A program made the translations under genes and the position numbers. Shown one piece after another: positions 1-7,925 of a stretch of 64,000 bases of DNA. The notes under the pieces are model-generated. The model was given only the letters and a program-made list of their open reading frames with translations. It was not told the origin of the DNA and searched no databases. Each line of letters starts with the position of its first letter. Within the stretch, counting starts at the first letter, position 1. Source of the stretch: Hwangdonia lutea (lineage in GTDB: Bacteria > Bacteroidota > Bacteroidia > Flavobacteriales > Flavobacteriaceae); contig NZ_CP136521.1 of NCBI RefSeq assembly GCF_032814565.1, positions 2,328,501 through 2,392,500 on the forward strand, given 5' to 3'.

Positions 1-176
1 CCTAAAAATCCTGGGATGGCACCGTGGTCTCTTATGTGTTCTTCGGCAATTTTATCTAATTGAAGTGTGGTTACTCCAGGTTTAACTTCACGGGCAAGTA
101 TGCCTAAGGTTTTCGAAACAATTAATGCGCTTTCTCGCATCAATTCTATTTCTTCGGGTGTTTTTACTACAATCAT
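1..176 (-). CDS. map: Type I methionine aminopeptidase, N-terminal part (truncated by window edge)
   Basis: The minus-strand frame starts at the ATG at 174-176 and runs off the left edge. The 58 visible codons begin MIVVKTPEEIELMRES and continue through a KPGVTT stretch to HGAIPGFLG, the usual N-terminus of MetAP type I, which removes the initiator methionine in the cytoplasm. The metal-binding residues lie outside the window. The call rests on N-terminal similarity only. Confidence 0.85.
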   Translation of the reverse strand, partial: MIVVKTPEEIELMRESALIVSKTLGILAREVKPGVTTLQLDKIAEEHIRDHGAIPGFL

Positions 177-249
177 CTTTTTAAAATATGTGCAAAGATA
201 CTTAAAACCTATAATGATTTGATAAAAAGTAGATTTTCTTATGTTCGGT

Positions 250-654
250 TTACTTAAAAAACCTAAAGAAACCGCTTTCCTTTTTAGGGATATTTGGTTT
301 GGTATTGGTAAGCATTTGGTAAATTTCTCCCCAACCTATAAAGCCACCAATATTTCGGTCGTCTATAAATAAATCGGCATGAATTTTCCGGCTCATCTTA
401 TTACTGTATTCTTCTCCCAAGAAGCTACTATTAACAGCGTAAAAAACAATGCCGTTATTTTCGCAGAATGTAACAGCTTCGTCAAGCTTGTCTCCGCACC
501 TATAGGTCCATAAAATCAATCGATGCCCTTCTTCTTGTAGTTTTTTAAGCGTTTCGAAAGCAAAAAGCTTGGGCTTACCTATTTTAGGATAAGCGTCTTC
601 CACAATAGTGCCATCAAAATCTACAGCGATTATAAGCGATTGGTTAACATCCAT
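250..654 (-). CDS. Small HAD-superfamily hydrolase (BT_0820-like)
   Basis: Encodes about 134 residues. The HAD motif I is near the start, in the string IIAVDFDGTIVED (nucleophile and general-acid Asp in DFDGT). A motif-II-like ILWTYR follows, and a C-terminal FIDDRN supplies the acidic motif. The protein resembles the short Bacteroidota HAD phosphatases typified by BT_0820. The substrate is unknown. An upstream in-frame ATG at 703-705 would add 17 unlikely residues, so I prefer the ATG at 652-654, which puts the HAD motif about 10 residues in. It lies just downstream of gpmI on the same strand. Confidence 0.75.
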   Translation of the reverse strand: MDVNQSLIIAVDFDGTIVEDAYPKIGKPKLFAFETLKKLQEEGHRLILWTYRCGDKLDEAVTFCENNGIVFYAVNSSFLGEEYSNKMSRKIHADLFIDDRNIGGFIGWGEIYQMLTNTKPNIPKKESGFFRFFK

Positions 655-739
655 TTTTTTAATTATAGACTTGAGTTTAACACAAAAGTACAATAATTTA
701 CGCACTAATAGAATTATGGAAATCTAACCCAATATAAGC

Positions 740-2257
740 TTAAACTAAAGGATGTTGCGTCATTGCTTCAGGTTGTGGAACACCCATAAGTTTTAAAATA
801 GTTGGTGCCATATCGCCTAAAATACCATCTTTAATCTCTTTTAAATCGTTATCGATTAAAATAACGGGAACGGGGTTTGTGGTATGTGCTGTATTGGGTG
901 TGCCGTCTGGATTTATCATGGTTTCGCAATTACCGTGATCTGCTATAAGCAGGGTTGAATACCCGTTTTTCAATGCCGTTGTTACCACGTCTTTTACGCA
1001 TTCATCTACGGCTTCACAGGCTTTTATGGCAGCTTCCATAACGCCGGTGTGCCCAACCATATCGCCATTTGCAAAGTTTAAACACACAAAATCTACCTCG
1101 CCCTTTTGTAATTCTGGTACTAAAGCATCGCGTAATTCATAAGCGCTCATTTCGGGTTTTAAATCGTATGTGGCTACTTTTGGTGAGTTTCTTAAAATGC
1201 GGGTTTCGCCATTAAAAGGTTCTTCGCGTCCGCCAGAAAAGAAAAAGGTAACATGAGGGTATTTTTCGGTTTCGGCAATTCGAATTTGTTTTTTGTTGTG
1301 TTTTTCCAATACTTCACCCAAAGTTTCATTTAGGTTCTCTTTATTGAAAATAACGTTGATGTTTTTATAAGTATCGTCGTAATTGGTAAGCGTCACATAA
1401 TGCAAATTGAGTTTATGCATGTTTTGCTCATGAAAATTGGTTTGGGTTAAAGCTTCGGTTAACTCACGACCGCGATCGGTTCTGAAATTGAAGAATATCA
1501 CAACATCATCGTCTTTAATTTGTGCGATAGGTTGATTGGTTTCATCAACTGCGATAATGGGTTTTATAAACTCATCGGTGATATCATTTTTATAACTTTT
1601 TCTGATGGATTCGGTAATATTTGTCGACTTTTCGCCAATACCATTCACTAAAGCATCATAAGCTAATTTTATGCGTTCCCAACGTTTATCTCTATCCATA
1701 GCGTAGTAACGACCAGTTACCGTTGCTAATTTGGTGTTTGTGTTTTCAATATGATTTTCAAGCTCGGTTACAAAACCATAACCTGATTTTGGGTCTACAT
1801 CGCGCCCGTCGGTAAAAGCGTGAACAAAAGTATTGGCTAATCCAAAATCGTTGGCGGCATCAATTAACCCCAATAAATGGTTAATATGCGAGTGTACGCC
1901 ACCATCGCTTAATAAGCCTAAAAAATGAACGTTTTTATGATTGTTTTTTGCATAGTTAAAGGCATCAACCAAAACTTGTTCGTTATTAAGGGTTTTGTTT
2001 TTTACAGCCAAATTTACTTTAACAAGATCTTGGTATACAATACGTCCCGCACCCAAATTCATATGGCCAACTTCGCTATTTCCCATTTGCCCATCGGGTA
2101 AACCAACGTGTAAGCCATCGGTTCTTAACGTTGCGAAAGGGTATTTTTTATATAGTGAATCAATAAATGGGGTATGGGCATGATCGATTGCTGATACCTT
2201 TGGGTCTGGAGAATTTCCCCAACCATCAAGAATCATTAAGATAACTTTTTTGTTCAT
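740..2257 (-). CDS. gpmI: 2,3-bisphosphoglycerate-independent phosphoglycerate mutase
   Basis: Interconverts 3- and 2-phosphoglycerate in glycolysis, a Mn-dependent cytosolic enzyme. The product is 505 residues, normal for iPGM. Visible motifs are the N-terminal metal-binding LMILDGWG, the phosphoserine motif GNSEVGHMN (Ser61), HSHINHL, GRYYAMDRDKRW and the C-terminal ADHGNCE / NTAHTTNPVP metal ligands. An upstream ATG would add nine residues (ORF to 2284); I chose the ATG at 2255-2257 because the family starts with the hydrophobic strand leading to LDGWG. Confidence 0.97.
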   Translation of the reverse strand: MNKKVILMILDGWGNSPDPKVSAIDHAHTPFIDSLYKKYPFATLRTDGLHVGLPDGQMGNSEVGHMNLGAGRIVYQDLVKVNLAVKNKTLNNEQVLVDAFNYAKNNHKNVHFLGLLSDGGVHSHINHLLGLIDAANDFGLANTFVHAFTDGRDVDPKSGYGFVTELENHIENTNTKLATVTGRYYAMDRDKRWERIKLAYDALVNGIGEKSTNITESIRKSYKNDITDEFIKPIIAVDETNQPIAQIKDDDVVIFFNFRTDRGRELTEALTQTNFHEQNMHKLNLHYVTLTNYDDTYKNINVIFNKENLNETLGEVLEKHNKKQIRIAETEKYPHVTFFFSGGREEPFNGETRILRNSPKVATYDLKPEMSAYELRDALVPELQKGEVDFVCLNFANGDMVGHTGVMEAAIKACEAVDECVKDVVTTALKNGYSTLLIADHGNCETMINPDGTPNTAHTTNPVPVILIDNDLKEIKDGILGDMAPTILKLMGVPQPEAMTQHPLV

Positions 2258-2516
2258 TTTTTGTGAGAATTTTTGAGTATTCAAAGATAGTGAGATTATA
2301 AAAAAAATCCTCGTTAAAACATCTCAAAAAGCTTTTAAATAGCGGATTTTTGCGAGTATCTCAACAAAAAAGCTTTAACATAATAAAATGTGAAATCAAT
2401 GTTAAAAATATGTTATTAATTATTTTTTGTGTAACAGATTGAGATTTTTGTCGTCTCTTTAGTATATCAAAAAACGAAATCAATTCAAATCAATAATCAA
2501 ATTAAAATCTTTCATC

Positions 2517-2900
2517 ATGAAAAAAACAATCATTATTTCCGCAATCGCATTATGCTTTTCAGTAGTATCAGTTAATGCAAAATCAATGAATGAAACCGTT
2601 AAAGATTACAGTGTAGAAGCCGTAGTTCAAGTGAGTCCTTTTTGTGTGTCTATAGCAAAAGGCGACTTAGAAACCGTTAAAAAACTTATCAGTTTAGGTG
2701 CGGATATCAACAAAAAATCTAATGGGATGACACCGGTTATGTATGCTGCTAAGTATAACCGAACCGACATTTTGAAGTTTTTAATTGCTAAAGGCGCTAA
2801 GTTAAAAACCAAATGTCCTAAAGGTTTAACTGCTGTTAAGTATGCAGAACGGTCTAATGCCAAAGAAGCTTTAGCAATACTAAAGGATGCTTTAGCTTAA
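2517..2900 (+). CDS. Secreted ankyrin-repeat protein
   Basis: 127 residues. Residues 1-21 form a signal peptide (MKKTIIISAIALCFSVVSVNA). About two and a half ankyrin repeats follow from residue 42: a first helix pair around DLETVKKLISLGADIN, then GMTPVMYAAKYNRTDILKFLIAKGA, then GLTAVKYAERSN. It is probably a periplasmic or exported protein-binding module with no enzymatic motif. It is monocistronic, with a hairpin terminator directly downstream. The specific partner is unknown. Confidence 0.8.
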   Translation: MKKTIIISAIALCFSVVSVNAKSMNETVKDYSVEAVVQVSPFCVSIAKGDLETVKKLISLGADINKKSNGMTPVMYAAKYNRTDILKFLIAKGAKLKTKCPKGLTAVKYAERSNAKEALAILKDALA

Positions 2901-2943
2901 AAATTAAATAATTTTTAATAATTATTTAGAGCTAGTCACTCAT

Positions 2944-2973
2944 AAAAAGTCTTGTTTTAACAAGGCTTTTTAT
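2944..2973. terminator. Bidirectional hairpin terminator
   Basis: AAAGTCTTG and CAAGGCTTT form a stem around TTTTAA, flanked by an A run on the left and a T run on the right. It sits between the convergent ankyrin and M48 genes and can serve both. Confidence 0.7.
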
Positions 2974-3740
2974 TATTGGTTTTTATACTTTTCAATAGAT
3001 TCTTGAATTTTCTCAATTCTATTATCGGGATCTGGATGTGAGCTTTGAAATTCCGGAACACGATTGGGGCCAGCAGCATCCTTTAAAATTTCCATAACGC
3101 CAATCATTTCTTGAGGGTTGTAACCCGATTTAAGCATAAACAACACACCAAGATCGTCGCTTTCCAATTCATCATCACGACCATTTTTCAAAAGTGTTTG
3201 TTGGCCAATGCCACTTACCAATCCGCCCATATCCGCACCAACCGATGCACCCGTGGTTACGGTTTGCCAAAAGTCGCTTTCTGCAATACGTTCAGCAGAA
3301 TGACGCCCTAAAACATGACCGATTTCGTGCCCCAAAACACCAGCCAACTGGTCTTCATTTTCCAGTTTAGAAAACAATGCGTAGGTAATAAAAATTTGCC
3401 CACCGGGTAATGCAAAAGCATTTATAGTATTCTCGTCTGCCAACAAATGAAAGTCGTATTTATAAGGCGTATCCTTTGCCATACTATTATTTACAAGCTT
3501 GTTTCCTACTTGGTCTACAAGGGCTTGATATTGGTTGTTAGGATGTAGGCCACCATGTTGTTGAGCCATTTGTGGCGCGTGTTGTAAGCCAATGGCTATT
3601 TCTTGATCCGAGGTCATGTTAATGGTTTGCACTCTACCGGTATACGCATTTCGCTCTTTACTATTACATTTTTTAATAAATGCAAATGCTACTATGGCAA
3701 GACCAATTAATAATCTAATCTTAAAATTTCTACTTCTCAT
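2973..3740 (-). CDS. M48-family zinc metalloprotease, membrane-anchored
   Basis: 255 residues. An N-terminal hydrophobic stretch (residues 9-22) probably anchors or exports it. The zinc motif HEIGH is at 138-142 in the string VLGHEIGHVLGRHSAER, and a downstream ELESDDLG supplies the third ligand, as in the BepA/YcaL/LoiP-type M48 proteases of the periplasm. The likely role is envelope protein quality control. There is no TPR domain, so it is the short form. Confidence 0.85.
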   Translation of the reverse strand: MRSRNFKIRLLIGLAIVAFAFIKKCNSKERNAYTGRVQTINMTSDQEIAIGLQHAPQMAQQHGGLHPNNQYQALVDQVGNKLVNNSMAKDTPYKYDFHLLADENTINAFALPGGQIFITYALFSKLENEDQLAGVLGHEIGHVLGRHSAERIAESDFWQTVTTGASVGADMGGLVSGIGQQTLLKNGRDDELESDDLGVLFMLKSGYNPQEMIGVMEILKDAAGPNRVPEFQSSHPDPDNRIEKIQESIEKYKNQ

Positions 3741-3928
3741 TGTTGCTATTTATAATTTGAAATTTACAAAAAATAATAATTCTAGCTATTACCCTGGTTT
3801 GATTAACAGGGCAAACTCAGGTTTTAGACCCATTTTTTACGGTTTTGTCACGTATTAAATTTAAGTGGATTTAATTTTATGTTTTAATGAATAATTAGAA
3901 AATATTTATCTTCACATAAAAATTGTTG

Positions 3929-4354
3929 ATGTCTTTTCAGTTTAAAATTATTGATAAAAAACAAATTGATTCTGTGATACCTTTAGTTCAAAAACTAAAT
4001 GGTCATAATCAATCTGATGCGGTTTTAAAACAACGTTTTTCCGAAATGGTAACTCAGAATTACGAATGTGCCGGCATTTTTGAAGGCGATAAACTAGTTG
4101 GAATTTCCGGTTTGTGGTATTGCACAAGACACTATTCAGGAAAAAGTGTTGAACCAGACCATGTTTTTATTGATGATGAGTATCGTGGCAAAGGTTTAGG
4201 AAAACAATTTTTTGAGTGGATTTATAACTACGTTAAGCTAAAAGGTTGTGAATCAATAGAATTGAATACGTATGTGCATAATTATCCGTCGCACAAATTT
4301 TATTACAACGAAGGGTTTGAAATTTTGGGCTATCATTTTTTTAAAAAGTTGTAG
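3929..4354 (+). CDS. GNAT-family N-acetyltransferase
   Basis: 141 residues. A GNAT fold is indicated by the acetyl-CoA pyrophosphate-binding loop EYRGKGLGKQFFEW (Q/RxxGxG/A motif A) and the closing motif B region NYPSHKFYYNEGFEILGYHF. The ATG at 3929 is preferred over an in-frame TTG two codons upstream. The substrate cannot be predicted; the family acetylates small molecules or protein N-termini. It is followed by a tRNA gene and is not in an obvious operon. Confidence 0.85.
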   Translation: MSFQFKIIDKKQIDSVIPLVQKLNGHNQSDAVLKQRFSEMVTQNYECAGIFEGDKLVGISGLWYCTRHYSGKSVEPDHVFIDDEYRGKGLGKQFFEWIYNYVKLKGCESIELNTYVHNYPSHKFYYNEGFEILGYHFFKKL

Positions 4355-4361
4355 TTTTTGC

Positions 4362-4393
4362 TTGCAAATAAGTTGCGAGAGTGTTTATATTTG
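4362..4393 (+). promoter_or_regulatory. Bacteroidota-type promoter of tRNA-Gly
   Basis: TATATTTG at 4386-4393 matches the Bacteroidota -7 consensus TAnnTTTG, with a TTG at 4362-4364 about 21 bases upstream as the -33 element. Transcription would begin a few bases before the tRNA at 4404. Confidence 0.6.
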
Positions 4394-4403
4394 CATCGTT
4401 AAT

Positions 4404-4476
4404 GCGGGAGTAGCTCAGTTGGTAGAGCGTCAGCCTTCCAAGCTGAATGTCGCCAGTTCGAACCTGGTCTCCCGCT
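4404..4476 (+). tRNA. tRNA-Gly (anticodon TCC)
   Basis: A 73-base cloverleaf can be drawn. The acceptor stem is GCGGGAG/CTCCCGC with discriminator T. The D arm is GCTC...GAGC. The anticodon arm is TCAGC-CTTCCAA-GCTGA with TCC at positions 34-36. The T arm is GCCAG-TTCGAAC-CTGGT. The 3' CCA is not encoded. It reads GGA/GGG glycine codons. Confidence 0.96.
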
Positions 4477-4571
4477 CGAAAAGCTCCATGGAAATATGGG
4501 GCTTTTTTTATGCTCTATTTTTTGCAGGTTGGTTGTACTTGGTAATCTGTAGTGGCTTTGGCTGGTATGCC

Positions 4572-4667
4572 CGCGTGAGGGATAGTAGTGGAAAGCCCAC
4601 AGCGCAGCGAGGACTTGTAGCGGATAGCCCGACCCGCCCGATAGTTATCGGGAAGGGGCACGCCCAA
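4572..4667 (+). repeat. Dispersed intergenic repeat, family A copy 1
   Basis: Begins CGCGTGAGGGATAGTAG, contains AAAGCCC and TAGCCCGACCC, and ends GGCACGCCCAAA. The same framework occurs at 7102-7234, 13026-13187, 15547-15628 and 44433-44588. This copy includes the palindrome CCCGATAGTTATCGGG. It fills the gap between the tRNA and pepE; no gene is visible in it. Confidence 0.7.
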
Positions 4668-4674
4668 ATTGTTT

Positions 4675-5382
4675 TTATTTTAAATGATTTAATTGTGTGC
4701 CCGAAGCGATTTCGTAGGGTGTTTTGTTATACTCGAAGATTCGCGCTTCTAAGGCGCCTTTCAACACTATGGAATCGCCTTTAACACGCAGCCAACTGCC
4801 TTCGCGCAAACCTATTACGGGTGGTGTATTGTAGCTGTGAAATTCTTTAATCCGGGTTTCGCGGGTTTCGCCCATGTGTGTGCTGTTTGTGTCGGGGTCT
4901 AAATAATGCGGATTAATATTAAAAGGCACAACGCCCAAAGTATTAAAACTGGGCGGGTAAACAATGGGCATATCGTTGGATGTTTTTATGGTGAGTCCGC
5001 AAATATTACTGCCGGCGCTTGTGCCCAAATACGGGGTGCCGTTGGTAAGGGTTTCTTTTAAAACTGCTATTAAATTGTTTTGGTACAACTGGCTTACCAA
5101 AACAAAGGTATTGCCACCGCCGGTAAAAATAGCCTCGGCGTTTTTTATAGCCTCAACGGGGTTATTAAACGTATGGATACCCACTACTTTTTTATCGATT
5201 TTAGAAAATGCCGATGCGGCTTTTTGGGTGTATTCGTCGTGCGATATACCGCCTGGTCTGGCATACGGAATAAACAATACCGTTTTTGCTTCGTTAAAAA
5301 AAGTGGCTAATTCATCTAAAATATATTCCAAATATCCGCTGCCATGAACGGTAGAAGTGCTGGCTATAATTAGGTTTCTCAT
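4675..5382 (-). CDS. pepE: Dipeptidase E (peptidase S51)
   Basis: 235 residues, close to the E. coli PepE length. The family marks are FTGGGNTF (residues 87-93), the nucleophile in LGTSAGSN (Ser122), and the NPHYLDPD stretch with His159. It hydrolyses N-terminal aspartyl dipeptides in the cytoplasm. It converges on the tRNA-Gly gene with a repeat between them. Confidence 0.93.
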   Translation of the reverse strand: MRNLIIASTSTVHGSGYLEYILDELATFFNEAKTVLFIPYARPGGISHDEYTQKAASAFSKIDKKVVGIHTFNNPVEAIKNAEAIFTGGGNTFVLVSQLYQNNLIAVLKETLTNGTPYLGTSAGSNICGLTIKTSNDMPIVYPPSFNTLGVVPFNINPHYLDPDTNSTHMGETRETRIKEFHSYNTPPVIGLREGSWLRVKGDSIVLKGALEARIFEYNKTPYEIASGTQLNHLK

Positions 5383-5497
5383 GTAATTTCGTATATTAGG
5401 TAAAAGTAATCAAATGTAGGATTTAACAAAAGTTTAAAGTAGTTTTTCATTTTATTTAAGATTTGAAACGCTTTCTTTATAACGTAAAATAAACGTA

Positions 5498-6298
5498 TTG
5501 AAACAACTATTACTTTTTATTGCCATATTGTTTTATTGTGATTCGATGATGAGTCAGAATATCCAGCGTATTGAAGTTAACGGTGTTATTCTTGCTGATA
5601 ATAATGATGTAGAAAATATTACGGTTTACAATGCATCGTCTAATAAAGGCACAATTACCAATGGCAAGGGTGAATTTACTATTCATGTGGCTTTACATGA
5701 TATTATCGAAATTTCCGCACTGCAGTTTAAAACCGTTTCAATCACAATTACCGAGGACGCTATAGCGTCTAAACAGTTAAAGATTTATTTAGCCGAACAG
5801 GTAAATCAATTAGGTGCTGTGTTATTATCCACGGGACTTTCAGGTGATTTGGTTACCGATATTGATAATACTGAAGAATTGCCCAAAATAGAACTCGATT
5901 TAGGCAATATGAATGCTTTGGAATATTTTGATGACAATGCTTTTAATAACGACTTAATTAGAGATGAATTAAATAGGATTGTGAGTAAAGGGCAGTTTTA
6001 CAACGGAATAGATTTTGCTTCATTGTTGGGGATCAATAAGTTGTTACAACGGAAAAGAAAGCAAAGTAATTTTTATAAAAAGGATGAAAAACCTAAAGAT
6101 TTATTGGATGTTTATTCCCATAAATTTATTAGCGAATTTTGTAATATTCCGTTTGAAAAAGTAGAGTTGTTTGTGGCTTTTATTGAAGCTGAAGGCATAA
6201 AAGACGAGTTATATAAACCAGAAAACGAAGTGTATTTACTCGAGTACTTAATGCGGCAAAGCAAAGAATTTTTGATGTTGGAAGATGCAAAACATTAA
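5498..6298 (+). CDS. Secreted protein with carboxypeptidase-like regulatory domain (paralogue 1)
   Basis: 266 residues from a TTG start, chosen because it puts a signal peptide first (MKQLLLFIAILFYCDSMMSQ). Residues about 24-105 form a CarboxypepD_reg-like beta domain (NASSNKGTITNGKGEFTI..., ending LAEQVNQLGAVLLS), as at the N-termini of TonB-dependent receptors, but no barrel follows. The C-terminal half is charged, helical and of unknown function. It overlaps the next gene by 14 bases. The two are diverged duplicates (both 266 aa, sharing the string LSGDL). Function unknown; envelope location inferred. Confidence 0.7.
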   Translation: MKQLLLFIAILFYCDSMMSQNIQRIEVNGVILADNNDVENITVYNASSNKGTITNGKGEFTIHVALHDIIEISALQFKTVSITITEDAIASKQLKIYLAEQVNQLGAVLLSTGLSGDLVTDIDNTEELPKIELDLGNMNALEYFDDNAFNNDLIRDELNRIVSKGQFYNGIDFASLLGINKLLQRKRKQSNFYKKDEKPKDLLDVYSHKFISEFCNIPFEKVELFVAFIEAEGIKDELYKPENEVYLLEYLMRQSKEFLMLEDAKH

Positions 6299-7085
6299 AT
6301 ATGTTTCTTTTTTAGTACTGTTGTTTGCTTTTAAAATGGCCGAATCGCAATCTGTTGAAATTTACGGAAAAGTTGAAAGCCATGCGGGTTTTGAAAATAT
6401 TCACGTTATAAATAAAACGGCTCAGGTTTTTACAACCACCAATAAAATTGGCGAATTTAAAATTACTGCAAAGTTAAACGATACACTTGTGTTTTCGTCT
6501 ATTCAGCACATTCCAAAATATATTGTTGTTAGTGATCAAGTTGTTTTAAACAGAGCATTAACCGTAACATTAAAAGAGCAAATAAACGAGTTGGGAGAAG
6601 TGTTGGTGGGCAAAATATTATCAGGAGATTTGCTTTTGGATATTGAACAGATTGAAGGCGAACCACCCATTAATTGTTACGATGTTGGTATTCCGGGATA
6701 CACCGGTAAACTGGCTACACAAAGCGAACGGCGATTGCACGAAGCGGGAGAGTTTAAACCAAAAATGCTTTTGGGGCTTTTAGGTGGTGGAATTCCTTTA
6801 AACCCAATATTAAATGGTATTTCAGGTAGAACAAAAGAGCTTAAAAACCGCGTTGATATAGAAACGAAAGAGGCCTTGTTGGAAAACATAAAAGCGCGAT
6901 TAGAAAAAGATTTTTTAAATATATATTCATTGGAAGCAGATAGAGTGGCAGACTTTTTTTATTTCTGCGCAGACGATGCTCATTTTATTGAACGGTGTAA
7001 AAACAAGACCGATATTGAAATTCTTGAGTTTTTAAAAGAAAAATTAAAAGTTTATAAAACAAATCTCGAATCGATAACCGATTGA
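6285..7085 (+). CDS. Secreted protein with carboxypeptidase-like regulatory domain (paralogue 2)
   Basis: 266 residues. Signal peptide at residues 1-22, then the same beta domain as the upstream neighbour (TTNKIGEFKITAKLNDTLVFSS, then LKEQINELGEVLVGKILSGDL). A more divergent helical C-terminus follows. The start ATG lies inside the upstream coding region, so translation is probably coupled. Function unknown; the pair presumably acts together. Confidence 0.7.
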   Translation: MQNIKYVSFLVLLFAFKMAESQSVEIYGKVESHAGFENIHVINKTAQVFTTTNKIGEFKITAKLNDTLVFSSIQHIPKYIVVSDQVVLNRALTVTLKEQINELGEVLVGKILSGDLLLDIEQIEGEPPINCYDVGIPGYTGKLATQSERRLHEAGEFKPKMLLGLLGGGIPLNPILNGISGRTKELKNRVDIETKEALLENIKARLEKDFLNIYSLEADRVADFFYFCADDAHFIERCKNKTDIEILEFLKEKLKVYKTNLESITD

Positions 7086-7101
7086 TGTTTAAGTTGCGAG
7101 G

Positions 7102-7234
7102 CCCGCGTTAGGGATTGAGCGGCATGTTTGAGCTCGCCGACGATAGGAGGAAGCGAGTAGTGAAAGCCCGACCTTTTGCGATCCTGCAAGGTTTCTAAAA
7201 ACCTTGTGGGTATGAGAAAAAGGTAACGCCCAAA
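7102..7234 (+). repeat. Dispersed intergenic repeat, family A copy 2
   Basis: Begins CCCGCGTTAGGGATTGAGCG, carries GAAAGCCCGACC in the middle and ends GGTAACGCCCAAA. An internal hairpin (AAGGTTTC/GAAACCTT-like, around CTAAAAACC) lies near the right end. No coding potential. Occupies the gap before the DUF6702 gene. Confidence 0.75.
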
Positions 7235-7309
7235 TAATTATTTTTGGAATGCTTTTTGAACCGTAAAAACAAGCATCAAAATAATTACTTTAGCAAAAAA
7301 AAAACAGAC

Positions 7310-7813
7310 ATGACATTTTTAAAGTCTTTTTTATTCTTTTTAATAATTCCACTTTTTGCCTTTAGCGCCATGCACAAATATTATGTGAGCGTAACGCAAA
7401 TAAATTATGTAGAAGAGAAGGCATCGGTACAAATAATATCGAGGATTTTTATTGACGATTTCGAGAATGTTTTGCGCAAACGTTACAACGACAACATAAC
7501 CTTGGCAGGTAAAAACGAACCAAAAACGGTAGATGCTTATATTGCACGTTATTTAAACGAAAAAATAAAAATTAAAATTAATAATAAGGCCGCCAAAATT
7601 AACTTTATTGGAAAAGAATATAACGGCGATATTATGCAATGCTACCTGGAAATTGAAGGCGTTAAAGCCATTAATGCATTTGAAATTACTAACCAATTGC
7701 TGTTCGATTTATTTCAAGAACAACAAAATATTGTTAAAACCAAAATAAACGAAACACATAAAAGCTTTTTGTTTATTCTTCAAAAAGACCATGCTTTGTT
7801 AAACTTTGATTAA
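7310..7813 (+). CDS. DUF6702 family secreted protein
   Basis: 167 residues from the ATG at 7310; an upstream in-frame ATG would add 22 residues ahead of the signal peptide and is rejected. Signal peptide at residues 1-18, followed directly by MHKYYVSVTQINY, the hallmark start of DUF6702 proteins in Flavobacteriia. Predominantly beta with no catalytic motif. In other genomes this family commonly precedes an M1 peptidase gene as here, so a joint envelope role is possible but unproven. Confidence 0.8.
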   Translation: MTFLKSFLFFLIIPLFAFSAMHKYYVSVTQINYVEEKASVQIISRIFIDDFENVLRKRYNDNITLAGKNEPKTVDAYIARYLNEKIKIKINNKAAKINFIGKEYNGDIMQCYLEIEGVKAINAFEITNQLLFDLFQEQQNIVKTKINETHKSFLFILQKDHALLNFD

Positions 7814-7925
7814 AATAAAGTTGAAATTCTTAAAAATTTACTATTTTCGAGCGTTTTTTACGGTGGTATCTTTTACCTTAAAAACAACACTATTCTTTTA
7901 AACTAAATATGTTATTAAATTGAAA

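Noticed and set aside
4272-4784. A 170-codon plus-strand frame covering the tRNA
   Set aside because: It runs through the GNAT 3' end, the tRNA-Gly and a family A repeat, then antisense to pepE; not a gene.
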